64,000 nucleotides of DNA. Origin: Usitatibacter rugosus (lineage in GTDB: Bacteria; Pseudomonadota; Gammaproteobacteria; Burkholderiales; Usitatibacteraceae). The notes below the pieces were generated by a model, which made no database searches, was not told the origin of the DNA, and saw only the letters and a list, made by a program, of their open reading frames with translations. The DNA is taken from NCBI RefSeq assembly GCF_013003965.1, contig NZ_CP053069.1, positions 3,689,419-3,753,418 on the forward strand, written 5' to 3'. How positions within the stretch are numbered: position 1 is the stretch's first letter; each line of letters begins with the position of its first letter. Below, one piece after another: positions 33,217-41,229 of this stretch. A program made the translations under genes and the position numbers.

Positions 33217-33969
33217 ATGAAGCGCCAAACCAGGGAGATGGCCGCTGCATTGGCGGTCTGTGGGCTGCTTGCTACCGCATGCGGCAACAGTGAAGCACCC
33301 TCGAACAAGGCCCGCGCCAACGCGCCCCTCAAGCCGGCCCAAGGCACGCTCGACGGCACCTCGTCGAACGCTTCCGCCGACGAAGCCACGAAGGAACGCC
33401 TGGCCCGCCAGGAAGCCGCGACCAAGCTCTTCGACAAGAGCAAGGCCGAGCCCGCCCCCGCGAGAGCGGAGGCCGCAAAGCCCGCTGCGCCCGCCCCGGC
33501 ACCCGAATCCGTGAAGACCGCCGCCGCGGCGCCCGCCAAGGCGGAACCGGCAAAGTCCGCACCTGCACCCGCGCCGGAGCCCGTGCAGCGACCCGTCATT
33601 CCCGCGGAGGCGGGAACCCAGCCTACAAAAGGCCCGGAGCCCGTCGCTCCTCCGAAGGTGGAAGTGGCCGCGGCCAAGGCTCCGGCTGCACAACCCCCGC
33701 CCCCGCCGGCGCTCGCCGCCGCAAAGCTCGTGAGCCGCGTCGAGCCCGACTATCCGCGCGAGGCGGTCATCGCCGGGGCCGAGCGCGGCAGCGTGAAGGC
33801 GCGCATGACGCTCGACGGCAACGGCAACGTGACGCGCGTGGAAGTCGTGGAAGCGAACCCGCGCCGTCTCTTCGACCGCGCCGTGGTCCGTGCGCTCTCG
33901 CAGTGGCACTTCAACGAGGGCCCGTCCGGCCGCACCGTCGAGACCGAAGTCGAGTTCCGGCTCAAATAA
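33217..33969 (+). CDS. TonB C-terminal domain protein, probable lipoprotein, with a repeat-derived insert
   Basis: The 250-residue product has a hydrophobic leader ending LLATACGNS, so Cys22 could be lipidated, although the residue at -3 is Ala rather than Leu. A long Ala/Pro/Lys-rich linker (about 30-165) leads to a TonB_C domain (VEPDYPREAVIAGAERGSV to VVRALSQWHFNEG). Ordinary TonB has an uncleaved N-terminal helix that binds ExbB/ExbD; that anchor is not obvious here, so energy coupling is uncertain. The linker contains RPVIPAEAGTQPTKG, encoded by a mobile palindrome at 33592-33625. A TATACT -10-like hexamer lies at 33181. The stop codon is inside a 31-bp palindrome shared with the convergent alaX-like gene. 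Confidence 0.85.
   Translation: MKRQTREMAAALAVCGLLATACGNSEAPSNKARANAPLKPAQGTLDGTSSNASADEATKERLARQEAATKLFDKSKAEPAPARAEAAKPAAPAPAPESVKTAAAAPAKAEPAKSAPAPAPEPVQRPVIPAEAGTQPTKGPEPVAPPKVEVAAAKAPAAQPPPPPALAAAKLVSRVEPDYPREAVIAGAERGSVKARMTLDGNGNVTRVEVVEANPRRLFDRAVVRALSQWHFNEGPSGRTVETEVEFRLK
33592..33625. repeat. GC-rich mobile palindrome inside the tonB-like coding sequence
   Basis: The hairpin TTCCCGC-GGAG-GCGGGAA (33599-33616), flanked by CGTCA and CCCAGCC, is a member of a repeat family that is common between genes of proteobacteria and often reads PAEAG when translated. Here it lies in frame in the flexible linker and adds about eleven residues. A sister copy with the same GGAG loop lies at 31381-31410. 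Confidence 0.8.
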
Positions 33970-34031
33970 ATAATGAGGGTCAGACCACCATTTCGCGTCG
34001 GCGAAATGGTGGTCTGACCCTCATTATTTAT
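33966..34031. repeat. Perfect 31-bp palindrome at a convergent junction (GGTCAGACCAC family, copy 1)
   Basis: Arms 33966-33996 and 34001-34031 are exact reverse complements with a 4-nt GTCG loop. The core is GAGGGTCAGACCACC. The arms contain the TAA stop codons of both convergent genes (33967-33969 and 34024-34026). The structure can act as a bidirectional terminator. Two relatives lie at 41166-41227 and 60977-61053. Confidence 0.95.
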
Positions 34032-34740
34032 CGAACTCGAGGACCACGCGCCGCGAGCGCGCGCTCTTCTTCTCGATCTTCACGATCCGCAGTGCACCGA
34101 TTTCGCTCGTGTTGGCGACGTGGGTTCCGCCGCAGGGCTGCAGGTCCACCCCCGCGATCTCCAGCAGGCGCACGCGGCCCACGCCACGAGGCGGCTGCAC
34201 CGACATCGTGCGCACCAGCTCCGGCTTCGTATCCAGCTCCGCATCCGTGATCCACGTGGTGCGAATGTCGTGGGCCTCGGCGACCAGGCGCGCCAGCTCG
34301 CGCTCGAGATGCTCCTTGTCGAGGGGCTCCACCATGTCGAAGTCGAGCCGAGCGTAGTCCGCGACGATCGAGCAGCCGTTGGTCTGGTGCGGGACGATCG
34401 CGCAGAGCAGGTGCGTGGCCGTGTGGAAGCGCATGTGGCGATGGCGGCGATCCCAGTCGATCGTGGCGGTGACCGCCGTGCCCGGCGCCAGCGCGGCCAG
34501 CAGGGCTTCCTGCCCCGGCGCGGGCACGTGGAGGATCTCCGCGCCCTCGCCCTTCACGGTATCGGCAATCGCAATCGTGTTTCCGCCGGGGAGCGCAAGC
34601 CGCCCGGCATCCCCCGCCTGGCCGCCGCCGCGCGGGTAGAAGACGGTCCGGTCCAGGCGGATCCCCCGATCGTCCACCGCGGCCACGGTGGCCTCGCAGT
34701 CTCGAAGGTAGGCGTCGTCCCGGTAGAGAGCTTCGGTCAT
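34024..34740 (-). CDS. Alanyl-tRNA editing protein, AlaX type
   Basis: The 238-residue protein is a free-standing AlaRS-like editing domain. The four zinc ligands are visible: two histidines in HTATHLL and Cys plus His in QPCGGTHVANTSEIG. The N-terminal FYPRGGGQAGDAG segment is the glycine-rich substrate-pocket motif, making it the AlaX-M type. It hydrolyses mischarged Ser-tRNA(Ala) (or Gly-tRNA(Ala)) in the cytoplasm. It is monocistronic in this context, divergent from the third binding-protein gene across 66 bp, and its stop codon lies in the copy 1 palindrome. Confidence 0.94.
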   Translation of the reverse strand: MTEALYRDDAYLRDCEATVAAVDDRGIRLDRTVFYPRGGGQAGDAGRLALPGGNTIAIADTVKGEGAEILHVPAPGQEALLAALAPGTAVTATIDWDRRHRHMRFHTATHLLCAIVPHQTNGCSIVADYARLDFDMVEPLDKEHLERELARLVAEAHDIRTTWITDAELDTKPELVRTMSVQPPRGVGRVRLLEIAGVDLQPCGGTHVANTSEIGALRIVKIEKKSARSRRVVLEFDK

Positions 34741-34806
34741 GCCCTTATTCTCGCGTAATATTCCACCCCGCAAGCCTGCACAGCAGACATTCCAGGGGAA
34801 AACCAC

Positions 34807-36387
34807 ATGAAAACCGCAACCGTCCGCGCGGCCATCGCCGCCGCCGTCGCGCTGGCCTGCGCCTTCGGCGCCGAGGCGAAGACCTTCCGTTTCTCGAGCC
34901 AGGGCGACATCACGACGATCGACCCGCACGGCAACAACGAGGGCTTCACCAACGCGTTCCTCGACAACATCTACGACCCCCTGGTCACCCGCGGCAAGGA
35001 CCTCAAGGTCGAGGGCGCGCTTGCCGTCTCCTGGCAGCAGGTCAACCCGACCACCATGCGCTTCAAGCTCCGCCCGAACGTGAAGTTCCACGACGGCACG
35101 CCGTTCAACGCCGACGACGTCGTGTTCACGTTCCAGCGCGCGCTCTCCGACACCTCCAACTTCAAGCCCTACCTCGCGGGCGTGAAGGAAGCGAAGAAGG
35201 TCGACGACCTCACGGTCGACGTCCTCACCGAAGGCCCGGCCCCGGCGCTGCTGGGCCAGCTCACCGAGATCCGCGTGATGAGCAAGGCGTGGTGCACCAA
35301 GCACAACGTGCTGAAGCCCCAGGACTACAAGAACAAGGAAGAGACGTTCGCCTCGCGCAACGGCAACGGCACCGGCCCCTTCATCCTGCGCACGCGTGAA
35401 GCCGACGTGAAGACGGTCGCGGTGCTCAACTCCAACTGGTGGGGCAAGCGCGAAGGCAACGTGACCGAGATCGTCTACCAGCCGATCAAGTCCGACGCCA
35501 CGCGCCTGGCCGCGCTCATCTCCGGCGAGATCGACTTCGTGCTCGACCCGCCGCCGCAGGACGTGCCGCGCCTGCGCCAGGACGCCAAGATCAAGGTCCT
35601 CGAGGGCAACGAGAACCGCACCATCTTCTTCGGCATGGACCAGTTCCGCGACGAGCTGCAGTACTCGAGCGTGAAGGGCAAGAACCCGTTCAAGGACCAG
35701 CGCGTCCGCAAGGCCGTGCAGCTCGCCATCGACGTGCAGGCGATCAAGTCGCAGGTGATGCGCGGCCTGTCGGTCCCCACGGGCATCATGTTCGCCCCGC
35801 AGGTCGACGGCTATCCGAAGGACCTCGACGTTCCGGTCAAGCCCGACCGCGAAGCGGCGAAGAAGCTGCTCGCCGAGGCCGGCTACCCGCAGGGCTTCGA
35901 GGTCACCCTCGACTGCCCGAACAACCGCTACGTGGCCGACGAGAAGATCTGTGTTGCCGCCGCCGGGATGCTCGCGCAAGTGAACATCAAGGTGAAGGTG
36001 AACTCGATGCCGCGGGCGACGTATTTCCAGAAGATCCAGCTCCTCGACACCAGCTTCTACATGCTGGGCTGGGGCGTGCCGACCTTCGACTCGCAATACG
36101 CGCTGCAGAGCCTGATGCGCACGCGCATCGAGAAGACAGCCGATGGCGACTACAACCTCGGGCGCTATTCCAACGCCAAGGTCGACGCCGCGATCGACAA
36201 GCTGAAGACCGAGATCGACCCGAAGAAGCGCGCCGACCTCGCCCGCGAGATCACGATCCTGCATCGCGACGACGTGGGCCACATCCCGCTGCACCACCAG
36301 GTCATCCCCTGGGCGATGCGCTCCAACGTGTTCGCCGTGCATCGCGCCGACAACCGCGTGTCGGTGAAGTGGGTCAACATCCAATGA
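34807..36387 (+). CDS. Dipeptide-type ABC transporter substrate-binding protein (family 5), copy 3
   Basis: The 526-residue periplasmic receptor has a signal peptide (KTATVRAAIAAAVALACAFG) and the family motif RPNVKFHDGTPFNADDVVF near residue 90. AGGGGAA precedes the ATG. It is the first gene of a complete transporter operon: receptor, two permeases, two small secreted proteins, two ATPases. Closest relatives in the window are the orphan receptors at 9236 and 24407. The ligand is probably a di- or oligopeptide by family, but glutathione or opine-type ligands are possible. A GC-rich hairpin follows its stop and could limit readthrough, keeping receptor levels above permease levels. Confidence 0.95.
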   Translation: MKTATVRAAIAAAVALACAFGAEAKTFRFSSQGDITTIDPHGNNEGFTNAFLDNIYDPLVTRGKDLKVEGALAVSWQQVNPTTMRFKLRPNVKFHDGTPFNADDVVFTFQRALSDTSNFKPYLAGVKEAKKVDDLTVDVLTEGPAPALLGQLTEIRVMSKAWCTKHNVLKPQDYKNKEETFASRNGNGTGPFILRTREADVKTVAVLNSNWWGKREGNVTEIVYQPIKSDATRLAALISGEIDFVLDPPPQDVPRLRQDAKIKVLEGNENRTIFFGMDQFRDELQYSSVKGKNPFKDQRVRKAVQLAIDVQAIKSQVMRGLSVPTGIMFAPQVDGYPKDLDVPVKPDREAAKKLLAEAGYPQGFEVTLDCPNNRYVADEKICVAAAGMLAQVNIKVKVNSMPRATYFQKIQLLDTSFYMLGWGVPTFDSQYALQSLMRTRIEKTADGDYNLGRYSNAKVDAAIDKLKTEIDPKKRADLAREITILHRDDVGHIPLHHQVIPWAMRSNVFAVHRADNRVSVKWVNIQ

Positions 36388-36434
36388 CGTCGCACCGGGC
36401 GGCCGCGGCCGCCCTCTTCATGGCCCTGGGCTAG
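36384..36434 (+). other. Sixteen-codon coupling ORF with intercistronic hairpin between receptor and permease genes
   Basis: ATG 36384 overlaps the receptor stop (ATGA) and opens MTSHRAAAAALFMALG, whose TAG is followed directly by the permease ATG (TAGATG). The 18-bp palindrome GGGCGGCCGCGGCCGCCC (36397-36414) lies inside it. Two readings are possible: a translated coupling peptide, or an untranslated hairpin for transcript processing with a chance ORF. No Shine-Dalgarno site specific to it is evident, so translation would rely on ribosomes that finish the receptor gene. Confidence 0.35.
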
Positions 36435-37418
36435 ATGCTGGCGTTCGTCATCCGGCGCCTGATGCAGGGCGTCATCGTGATGCTGGTCGTGGGCTTCATC
36501 GCCTTCTCGCTCTTCAATTTCGTGGGCGACCCGGTGTCGCTCATGCTGCCGCCCGAGGCGACGCAGGCCGACCGCGAGCAGATGCGCGGCGTCCTCGGAC
36601 TCGACAAGCCGTTCTACGTGCAGTTCGGCACGTTCCTCACCAATGCGGTGCAGGGCAACTTCGGGATCTCGCTGCGCCTGGGCCGGCCGGTCTCGACGCT
36701 GCTGGTCGAACGCCTGCCCGCCACGCTCGAGCTCGCGATCGCCGCCGCGCTGATCGGCCTGTTCGTGGGCATTCCCGTGGGCGTCTACACGGCGTTGAAG
36801 CGCAACAGCTGGATCTCGCAGGCGATGCTCACCACCTCGCTCATCGGCGTGTCGCTGCCCAACTTCCTGATCGGCATCTTCCTCATCCTCACCTTCGCGG
36901 TGTGGCTGGGGTGGCTGCCGTCGTTCGGGCGCGGCGATACGGTGAAGATCGGCGCATGGTCCACGGGCCTGCTCACCACGAGCGGCCTGAAAGCCCTCAT
37001 CCTCCCGTCGATCACACTGGGCTTCTTCCCGGTGACGCTCATCATGCGGCTGGTGCGCTCGGAGATGATGGAGGTGCTGCGCACCGACTACATCAAGTTC
37101 GCGAAGGCCCGGGGCCTGACGACGCGCGCCATCAACTTCGGCCACGCGCTCAAGAACACGCTGGTCCCGGTGATCACCATCACCGGCCTGCAGCTGGGCG
37201 GCATCATCGCCTTCGCCATCATCACGGAGACCGTGTTCCAATGGCCGGGCATGGGGCTGCTCTTCATCCAGGCGGTGCAATTCGCCGACATCCCGGTGAT
37301 GGCCGCCTACCTGTGCCTGATCGGCTTCATCTTCGTGGTGATCAACCTGGTCGTGGACATCCTCTACTACGTCGTCGACCCGCGCCTGCGCATCGACCGA
37401 AGCACGGCGGGGCACTGA
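36435..37418 (+). CDS. dppB: Dipeptide ABC transporter permease, DppB type
   Basis: The 327-residue inner-membrane protein has six helices and the standard N-terminal FVIRRLMQGVIVMLVVGFIA. The binding-protein-dependent transport signature (EAA loop) appears as RTDYIKFAKARGLTTRAINF near residue 220. GLDKPFYVQFGTFLTN is the typical first periplasmic segment. It forms the translocation channel with the next permease. ATG follows a TAG directly. The next gene starts 1 nt after its stop, so translation is coupled. Confidence 0.95.
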   Translation: MLAFVIRRLMQGVIVMLVVGFIAFSLFNFVGDPVSLMLPPEATQADREQMRGVLGLDKPFYVQFGTFLTNAVQGNFGISLRLGRPVSTLLVERLPATLELAIAAALIGLFVGIPVGVYTALKRNSWISQAMLTTSLIGVSLPNFLIGIFLILTFAVWLGWLPSFGRGDTVKIGAWSTGLLTTSGLKALILPSITLGFFPVTLIMRLVRSEMMEVLRTDYIKFAKARGLTTRAINFGHALKNTLVPVITITGLQLGGIIAFAIITETVFQWPGMGLLFIQAVQFADIPVMAAYLCLIGFIFVVINLVVDILYYVVDPRLRIDRSTAGH

Positions 37419-37419
37419 C

Positions 37420-38331
37420 ATGGACGCCTTGCGCCGCTTCTTCGACGGGGACGTGTTCTTCAGCTTCAAGCACTCCCCCGCGGTCATGATCGCCTTCGCC
37501 CTCATGACGACGTGCATCCTCGCCGCGGTGCTGGCGCCCTGGGTCGCGCCGCACAACCCGTTCGACCTGAAGACGCTGAACCTGCTGGACGCCTTCACGC
37601 CGCCGTCGTGGACCGCGCGCGGCAACCCCACGTACCTGCTGGGCACGGACGACCAGGGCCGCGACGTCCTCTCGACGATCATCTTCGGCTCGCGCATGTC
37701 GCTGCTGGTGGGCCTGCTGGCCACGCTGCTCGCGATGGTGCTGGGCGTCTCCCTGGGGCTCCTCGCCGGATACGCAGGGGGCAAGGTCGACGCCTTCATC
37801 ATGCGGGTGGCCGACATCCAGCTCTCGTTCCCGGCCATCCTGATCGCACTGCTGGTCGACGGCCTCGCCCGCGTGGCGCTGCCCCGCGAGATGCACGACC
37901 AGTTGGCCCTCTACGTGCTGGTGCTCGCCATCGCCGCCTCCGGCTGGGTGCGCTACGCCCGCACCGTGCGCGGCTCCACCCTCGTGGAGCGCAACAAGGA
38001 ATATGTGCAGGCGGCCCGCGTGATCGGAAGGCATCCGCTCGCCATCATGTTCACCCATGTGTTGCCCAATGCCCTGGGACCCGTCCTGGTGCTGGTGACC
38101 CTCCACATCGGCGAGGCCATCATCACCGAGGCGACGCTGTCGTTCCTGGGCGTGGGAGTTCCGCCGACGCAACCGTCGCTGGGGACGCTGATCCGCATCG
38201 GGAACGACTTCCTGTTCTCGGGCGAGTGGTGGATCACGGTGTTCCCGGGCGCGGCCCTGGTCACGCTGGTGCTGTCGATCAACGTGCTGGGCGACTGGCT
38301 GCGCGACGCCCTCAACCCGAAGCTCCGTTGA
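37420..38331 (+). CDS. dppC: Dipeptide ABC transporter permease, DppC type
   Basis: The 303-residue inner-membrane partner of DppB begins with an N-terminal OppC_N segment (HSPAVMIAFALMTTCILAAV, then DAFTPPSWTARGNPTYLLGT) and includes DDQGRDVLSTIIFGSRMSL, a family hallmark. The EAA loop is RNKEYVQAARVIGRHPLAIM near residue 195. The final segment GVPPTQPSLGTLI and LGDWLRDALNPKLR are also typical. It pairs with DppB to form the channel. The small secreted-protein gene follows after 17 nt. Confidence 0.95.
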   Translation: MDALRRFFDGDVFFSFKHSPAVMIAFALMTTCILAAVLAPWVAPHNPFDLKTLNLLDAFTPPSWTARGNPTYLLGTDDQGRDVLSTIIFGSRMSLLVGLLATLLAMVLGVSLGLLAGYAGGKVDAFIMRVADIQLSFPAILIALLVDGLARVALPREMHDQLALYVLVLAIAASGWVRYARTVRGSTLVERNKEYVQAARVIGRHPLAIMFTHVLPNALGPVLVLVTLHIGEAIITEATLSFLGVGVPPTQPSLGTLIRIGNDFLFSGEWWITVFPGAALVTLVLSINVLGDWLRDALNPKLR

Positions 38332-38348
38332 CGAAAGCGAGGTGCCCC

Positions 38349-38753
38349 ATGAAACACCAGCTCCTCATCGCCCTCCCGGCCGCGCTCCTCGCGGCCTCCG
38401 CCTTCGCGGGACAGTACGACCAGCCCTACTCGATCATCGCCACCGAGTACAAGCTCGCGGCCGATCCCCTCGAGCGCAAGGTGACGGTGAACCGCGTGGA
38501 CGACGTGAACTCGCGCAACAACGAGTCCGTGGTCGGCCCCGGCAAGCATTCGGTCGTCGTGGACCTTCCGCCGCGCAAGGGCTTCAGCCTCGGCACGCAG
38601 AAGATCTTCGACCTCGAGACCAAGCCCTGCACGCGCTACTTCGTCGTCGCGAAGCTCGAGAACCAGGTCACGCAGGACTGGACGCCCGCCGTGAAGTACG
38701 AAGAAGAGATCAAGGAGTGTTCCGCCCGATTCCTGAAAGGAGGCAAGACATGA
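38349..38753 (+). CDS. Small secreted protein A embedded in the Dpp operon, function unknown
   Basis: The 134-residue protein has a clear signal peptide (MKHQLLIALPAALLAASAFAG) and a mature domain of about 113 residues. Two cysteines in KPCTRYFVVAKLE and KECSARF could form a disulfide. VGPGKHSVVVDLP is the other strong block. The next protein has the same blocks in the same order, so the pair arose by duplication. No known family is recognised; a beta-rich fold is likely from the alternating hydrophobic pattern. Genes flanking it encode transporter permeases and ATPases, which suggests an accessory role in the periplasm. Confidence 0.85.
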   Translation: MKHQLLIALPAALLAASAFAGQYDQPYSIIATEYKLAADPLERKVTVNRVDDVNSRNNESVVGPGKHSVVVDLPPRKGFSLGTQKIFDLETKPCTRYFVVAKLENQVTQDWTPAVKYEEEIKECSARFLKGGKT

Positions 38754-39163
38754 AAGTCCGTTACCTGCTGCTCGCCGTACCCGCGTTCGTTTCCGCCGCC
38801 GCTTTCGCGCAGAACCCGTATTCGCAGCCCTGGGCGCTGGTGGAGCGAGGCGATCCGTCCGACGTCCGCAACGAGTCGCCACTCGCGATCTCCAAGGTGG
38901 ACGGCAAGACCACCCGCAACCCGCGCAAGAGCGACCCGCTCGCGCCGGGCAAGCATGTGATCACCGTGCACTTCGATTCCGCGAAGGGCGTCATCACCGA
39001 CAACTTCCGCGAGCTGGAGATGGATCTCGAAGGCTGCACGCGCTACCGCATCGTGGCCAAGTACCCGTCCAAGCCCATCACCGAGTGGAAGCCGCACGTG
39101 TACAGCGAGCCCATCGGCGAGTGCGTGGGCAAGTTCAAGAAGAAGGACGAGCCGAAGAAGTGA
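38750..39163 (+). CDS. Small secreted protein B, paralogue of A, function unknown
   Basis: The 137-residue protein has a signal peptide (MKVRYLLLAVPAFVSAAAFAQ). Shared blocks with protein A are LAPGKHVITVHF, GCTRYRIVAKYP, WKPHVYSEPIGEC and a Lys-rich C-terminus, including both cysteines. Start overlaps the stop of gene A (ATGA) and GAAAGGAGG lies just before it. Its stop in turn overlaps the GTG of the ATPase gene, so its translation is locked to the transporter. Divergence between A and B is large enough to suggest separate roles or a heterodimer. Confidence 0.85.
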   Translation: MKVRYLLLAVPAFVSAAAFAQNPYSQPWALVERGDPSDVRNESPLAISKVDGKTTRNPRKSDPLAPGKHVITVHFDSAKGVITDNFRELEMDLEGCTRYRIVAKYPSKPITEWKPHVYSEPIGECVGKFKKKDEPKK

Positions 39164-40149
39164 GCTCCACCGCGCCGCTGCTGTCCGTCCGCAACCTCCG
39201 CGTGGAATTCAACACGCGGCGCGGGACGCTCGTCGCCGTCGACGACGTGAGCTTCGACATCGCCCCCGGCGAAGTGCTGGGGGTGGTGGGCGAGTCGGGC
39301 GCGGGCAAGTCGATCACCGGCAACGCCATCATCGGCCTGCTGGAGCCGCCCGGGCGCATCGCGGGCGGCGAGATCCTGCTGGAAGGCGAGCGCATCGACA
39401 ACCTGCCGCAGGAGCAGATGCGCAAGATCCGCGGCCGTCGCATCGGCGCGATCTTCCAGGACCCGCTCACGTCGCTGAACCCGCTCTATACGGTCGGCCG
39501 GCAGATCATCGAGACGATCCGCACGCACCTGCCGATGAACGAGTCGCAGGCCCGCACGCGCGCGATCGATTTGATGAAGGAGGTCGGCATCCCGGCCGCC
39601 GAGCGCCGCATCGATCATTACCCGCACCAGTTTTCGGGCGGCATGCGCCAGCGCGTGGTGATCGCGCTCGCGTTGTGTGCGAATCCCCGCCTCATCGTCG
39701 CCGACGAGCCCACCACGGCGCTCGACGTGTCGATCCAGGCGCAGATCATCCAGCTGCTGAAGCGCCTGGGCCGCGACCACGGCACGGCCGTGATGCTGGT
39801 CACGCACGACATGGGCGTGATCGCGGAGACCGCCGATCGCGTGGCCGTGATGTACGCGGGGCGCCTGGCGGAGATCGGGCCGGTGCAATCCGTCATCCAC
39901 GACCCGCAGCACCCGTACACCGTGGGCCTGATGGGCTCGATCCCGTCGATCGGCCAGGACGTGGAGCGCCTGCCGCAGATCGAAGGCTCCATGCCGCGCC
40001 TCACCGCCATTCCCCCGGGCTGTGCGTTCAACCCGCGCTGCCCGCATGCGTTCGATCGCTGCCGCGTGGAACGGCCGGACCTGATGCCGACCCCCGGTGC
40101 CACGCGGGCGGCGTGCTGGCTGCATGCGAAGGACGTCGTCCGTGCCTGA
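39160..40149 (+). CDS. dppD: Dipeptide ABC transporter ATP-binding protein, DppD type
   Basis: The 329-residue ATPase has Walker A GESGAGKS (about residue 42), signature FSGGMRQRV, Walker B LIVADEP with the catalytic Glu, and the H-loop VTHDMGV. The C-terminal oligopeptide extension contains PPGCAFNPRCPHAFDRC, a cysteine cluster typical of DppD/OppD and able to hold an iron-sulfur cluster in some members. GTG is the start codon, overlapping the previous stop (GTGA). It works as a heterodimer with the next ATPase on the cytoplasmic face. Confidence 0.95.
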   Translation: MSSTAPLLSVRNLRVEFNTRRGTLVAVDDVSFDIAPGEVLGVVGESGAGKSITGNAIIGLLEPPGRIAGGEILLEGERIDNLPQEQMRKIRGRRIGAIFQDPLTSLNPLYTVGRQIIETIRTHLPMNESQARTRAIDLMKEVGIPAAERRIDHYPHQFSGGMRQRVVIALALCANPRLIVADEPTTALDVSIQAQIIQLLKRLGRDHGTAVMLVTHDMGVIAETADRVAVMYAGRLAEIGPVQSVIHDPQHPYTVGLMGSIPSIGQDVERLPQIEGSMPRLTAIPPGCAFNPRCPHAFDRCRVERPDLMPTPGATRAACWLHAKDVVRA

Positions 40150-41167
40150 CACCGCGATCCAGGTGAAGCCGCTCCTCGACGTCCGCGACCTCGCGAAGGA
40201 CTTCGACGTCTCGCGCCCGTGGCTGAACCGCGTGCTGGAAGGCCAGCCGCGGCTGATCCTGAAGGCCGTGGACGGCGTGTCGTTCACCATCAACCGCGGC
40301 GAGACGCTCTCACTGGTGGGGGAATCGGGCTGCGGCAAGTCCACCGTGGCGCGCGTGATCTGCGGGCTCTATCCGCCCAGCCGCGGCTCGGTGAATTTCG
40401 ACGGCGTGGACCTGGCCACGATCACGGACCGCAACACCATGCTGGCGATGCGCCGGCGGTTCCAGATGATCTTCCAGGACCCGTTCGCGAGCCTGAATCC
40501 CCGCTGGCGCGTGGGCAGGATCATTGCCGAGCCGATCCGCTCGCACGACCTGCTGAAGGACGATGACGCGATCAAGGCCCGCGTGGGCGAGCTGCTGCTG
40601 CAGGTGGGCCTCTCGCCGCTCGACATGACCAAGTACCCGCACGAGTTCTCGGGCGGCCAGCGGCAGCGCATCTCGATCGCGCGCGCGCTGTCGTCGAACC
40701 CGGAGTTCCTCATCTGCGACGAGCCCACGAGCGCGCTCGATGTTTCGGTGCAGGCGCAGATCCTGAACCTCATGAAGGACCTGCAGCGCGCCCACGGGCT
40801 CACCTACCTCTTTATCTCGCACAACCTCGCCGTGGTCTCGCACATCTCGAACCGCGTGGGGGTGATGTATCTCGGGCGCATCGTCGAGATCGCCGAGACC
40901 AAGACGCTCTTCAACCGCCCGCTGCATCCGTACACGCAGATGCTGCAGAGCGCGATTCCCGATATCAAGATGTCCGGCAAGTCACGCACGCCCGTCGCGG
41001 GCGAGGTGCCGAATCCGTTGAATCCTCCGACCGGCTGCGCGTTCCATCCGCGCTGCCCCTTCGCCAACGAGCGCTGCAAGGTCGAGCGCCCGGAGCTGAA
41101 GGACTACAGCGGCACCCTCGCCGCGTGCCATGGCGTCGAAGAAGGCCGCATTCCCGTCGCCAAGTAA
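40142..41167 (+). CDS. dppF: Dipeptide ABC transporter ATP-binding protein, DppF type
   Basis: The 341-residue ATPase has Walker A GESGCGKS near residue 62, FSGGQRQRI, LICDEPTSALD and the H-loop ISHNLAV. The C-terminal PPTGCAFHPRCPFANERC cysteine cluster matches its partner. An insertion DVSRPWLNRVLEGQPRLILK before the first core strand is usual for DppF/OppF. GTG 40142 overlaps the dppD end by 8 nt. It is the last gene of the operon; its stop codon lies at the edge of a 26-bp palindrome that also faces the convergent GGDEF-EAL gene. Confidence 0.95.
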   Translation: MPDTAIQVKPLLDVRDLAKDFDVSRPWLNRVLEGQPRLILKAVDGVSFTINRGETLSLVGESGCGKSTVARVICGLYPPSRGSVNFDGVDLATITDRNTMLAMRRRFQMIFQDPFASLNPRWRVGRIIAEPIRSHDLLKDDDAIKARVGELLLQVGLSPLDMTKYPHEFSGGQRQRISIARALSSNPEFLICDEPTSALDVSVQAQILNLMKDLQRAHGLTYLFISHNLAVVSHISNRVGVMYLGRIVEIAETKTLFNRPLHPYTQMLQSAIPDIKMSGKSRTPVAGEVPNPLNPPTGCAFHPRCPFANERCKVERPELKDYSGTLAACHGVEEGRIPVAK

Positions 41168-41227
41168 TAAAGGGGTCAGACCACTTTATTCAGATCGCTC
41201 CGAATAAAGTGGTCTGACCCCTTTATT
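41166..41227. repeat. Perfect 26-bp palindrome at a convergent junction (GGTCAGACCAC family, copy 2)
   Basis: Arms 41166-41191 and 41202-41227 are exact reverse complements with a 10-nt loop. The arm reads AATAAAGGGGTCAGACCAC then TTTATTC. It starts inside the dppF stop codon (41165-41167) and ends 2 nt before the stop of the convergent gene. It could end transcription in both directions. Confidence 0.95.
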
Positions 41228-41229
41228 GC

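Noticed and set aside
33217-33969. Canonical TonB energy transducer
   Set aside because: The N-terminal uncleaved anchor helix is not evident, a possible lipidation cysteine is present, and no exbB/exbD genes adjoin.
33966-34031. Attachment site or plasmid-type recombination site
   Set aside because: No integrase or mobile cargo is nearby, and the same palindrome recurs at two other convergent junctions, so a REP-like or terminator element fits better.
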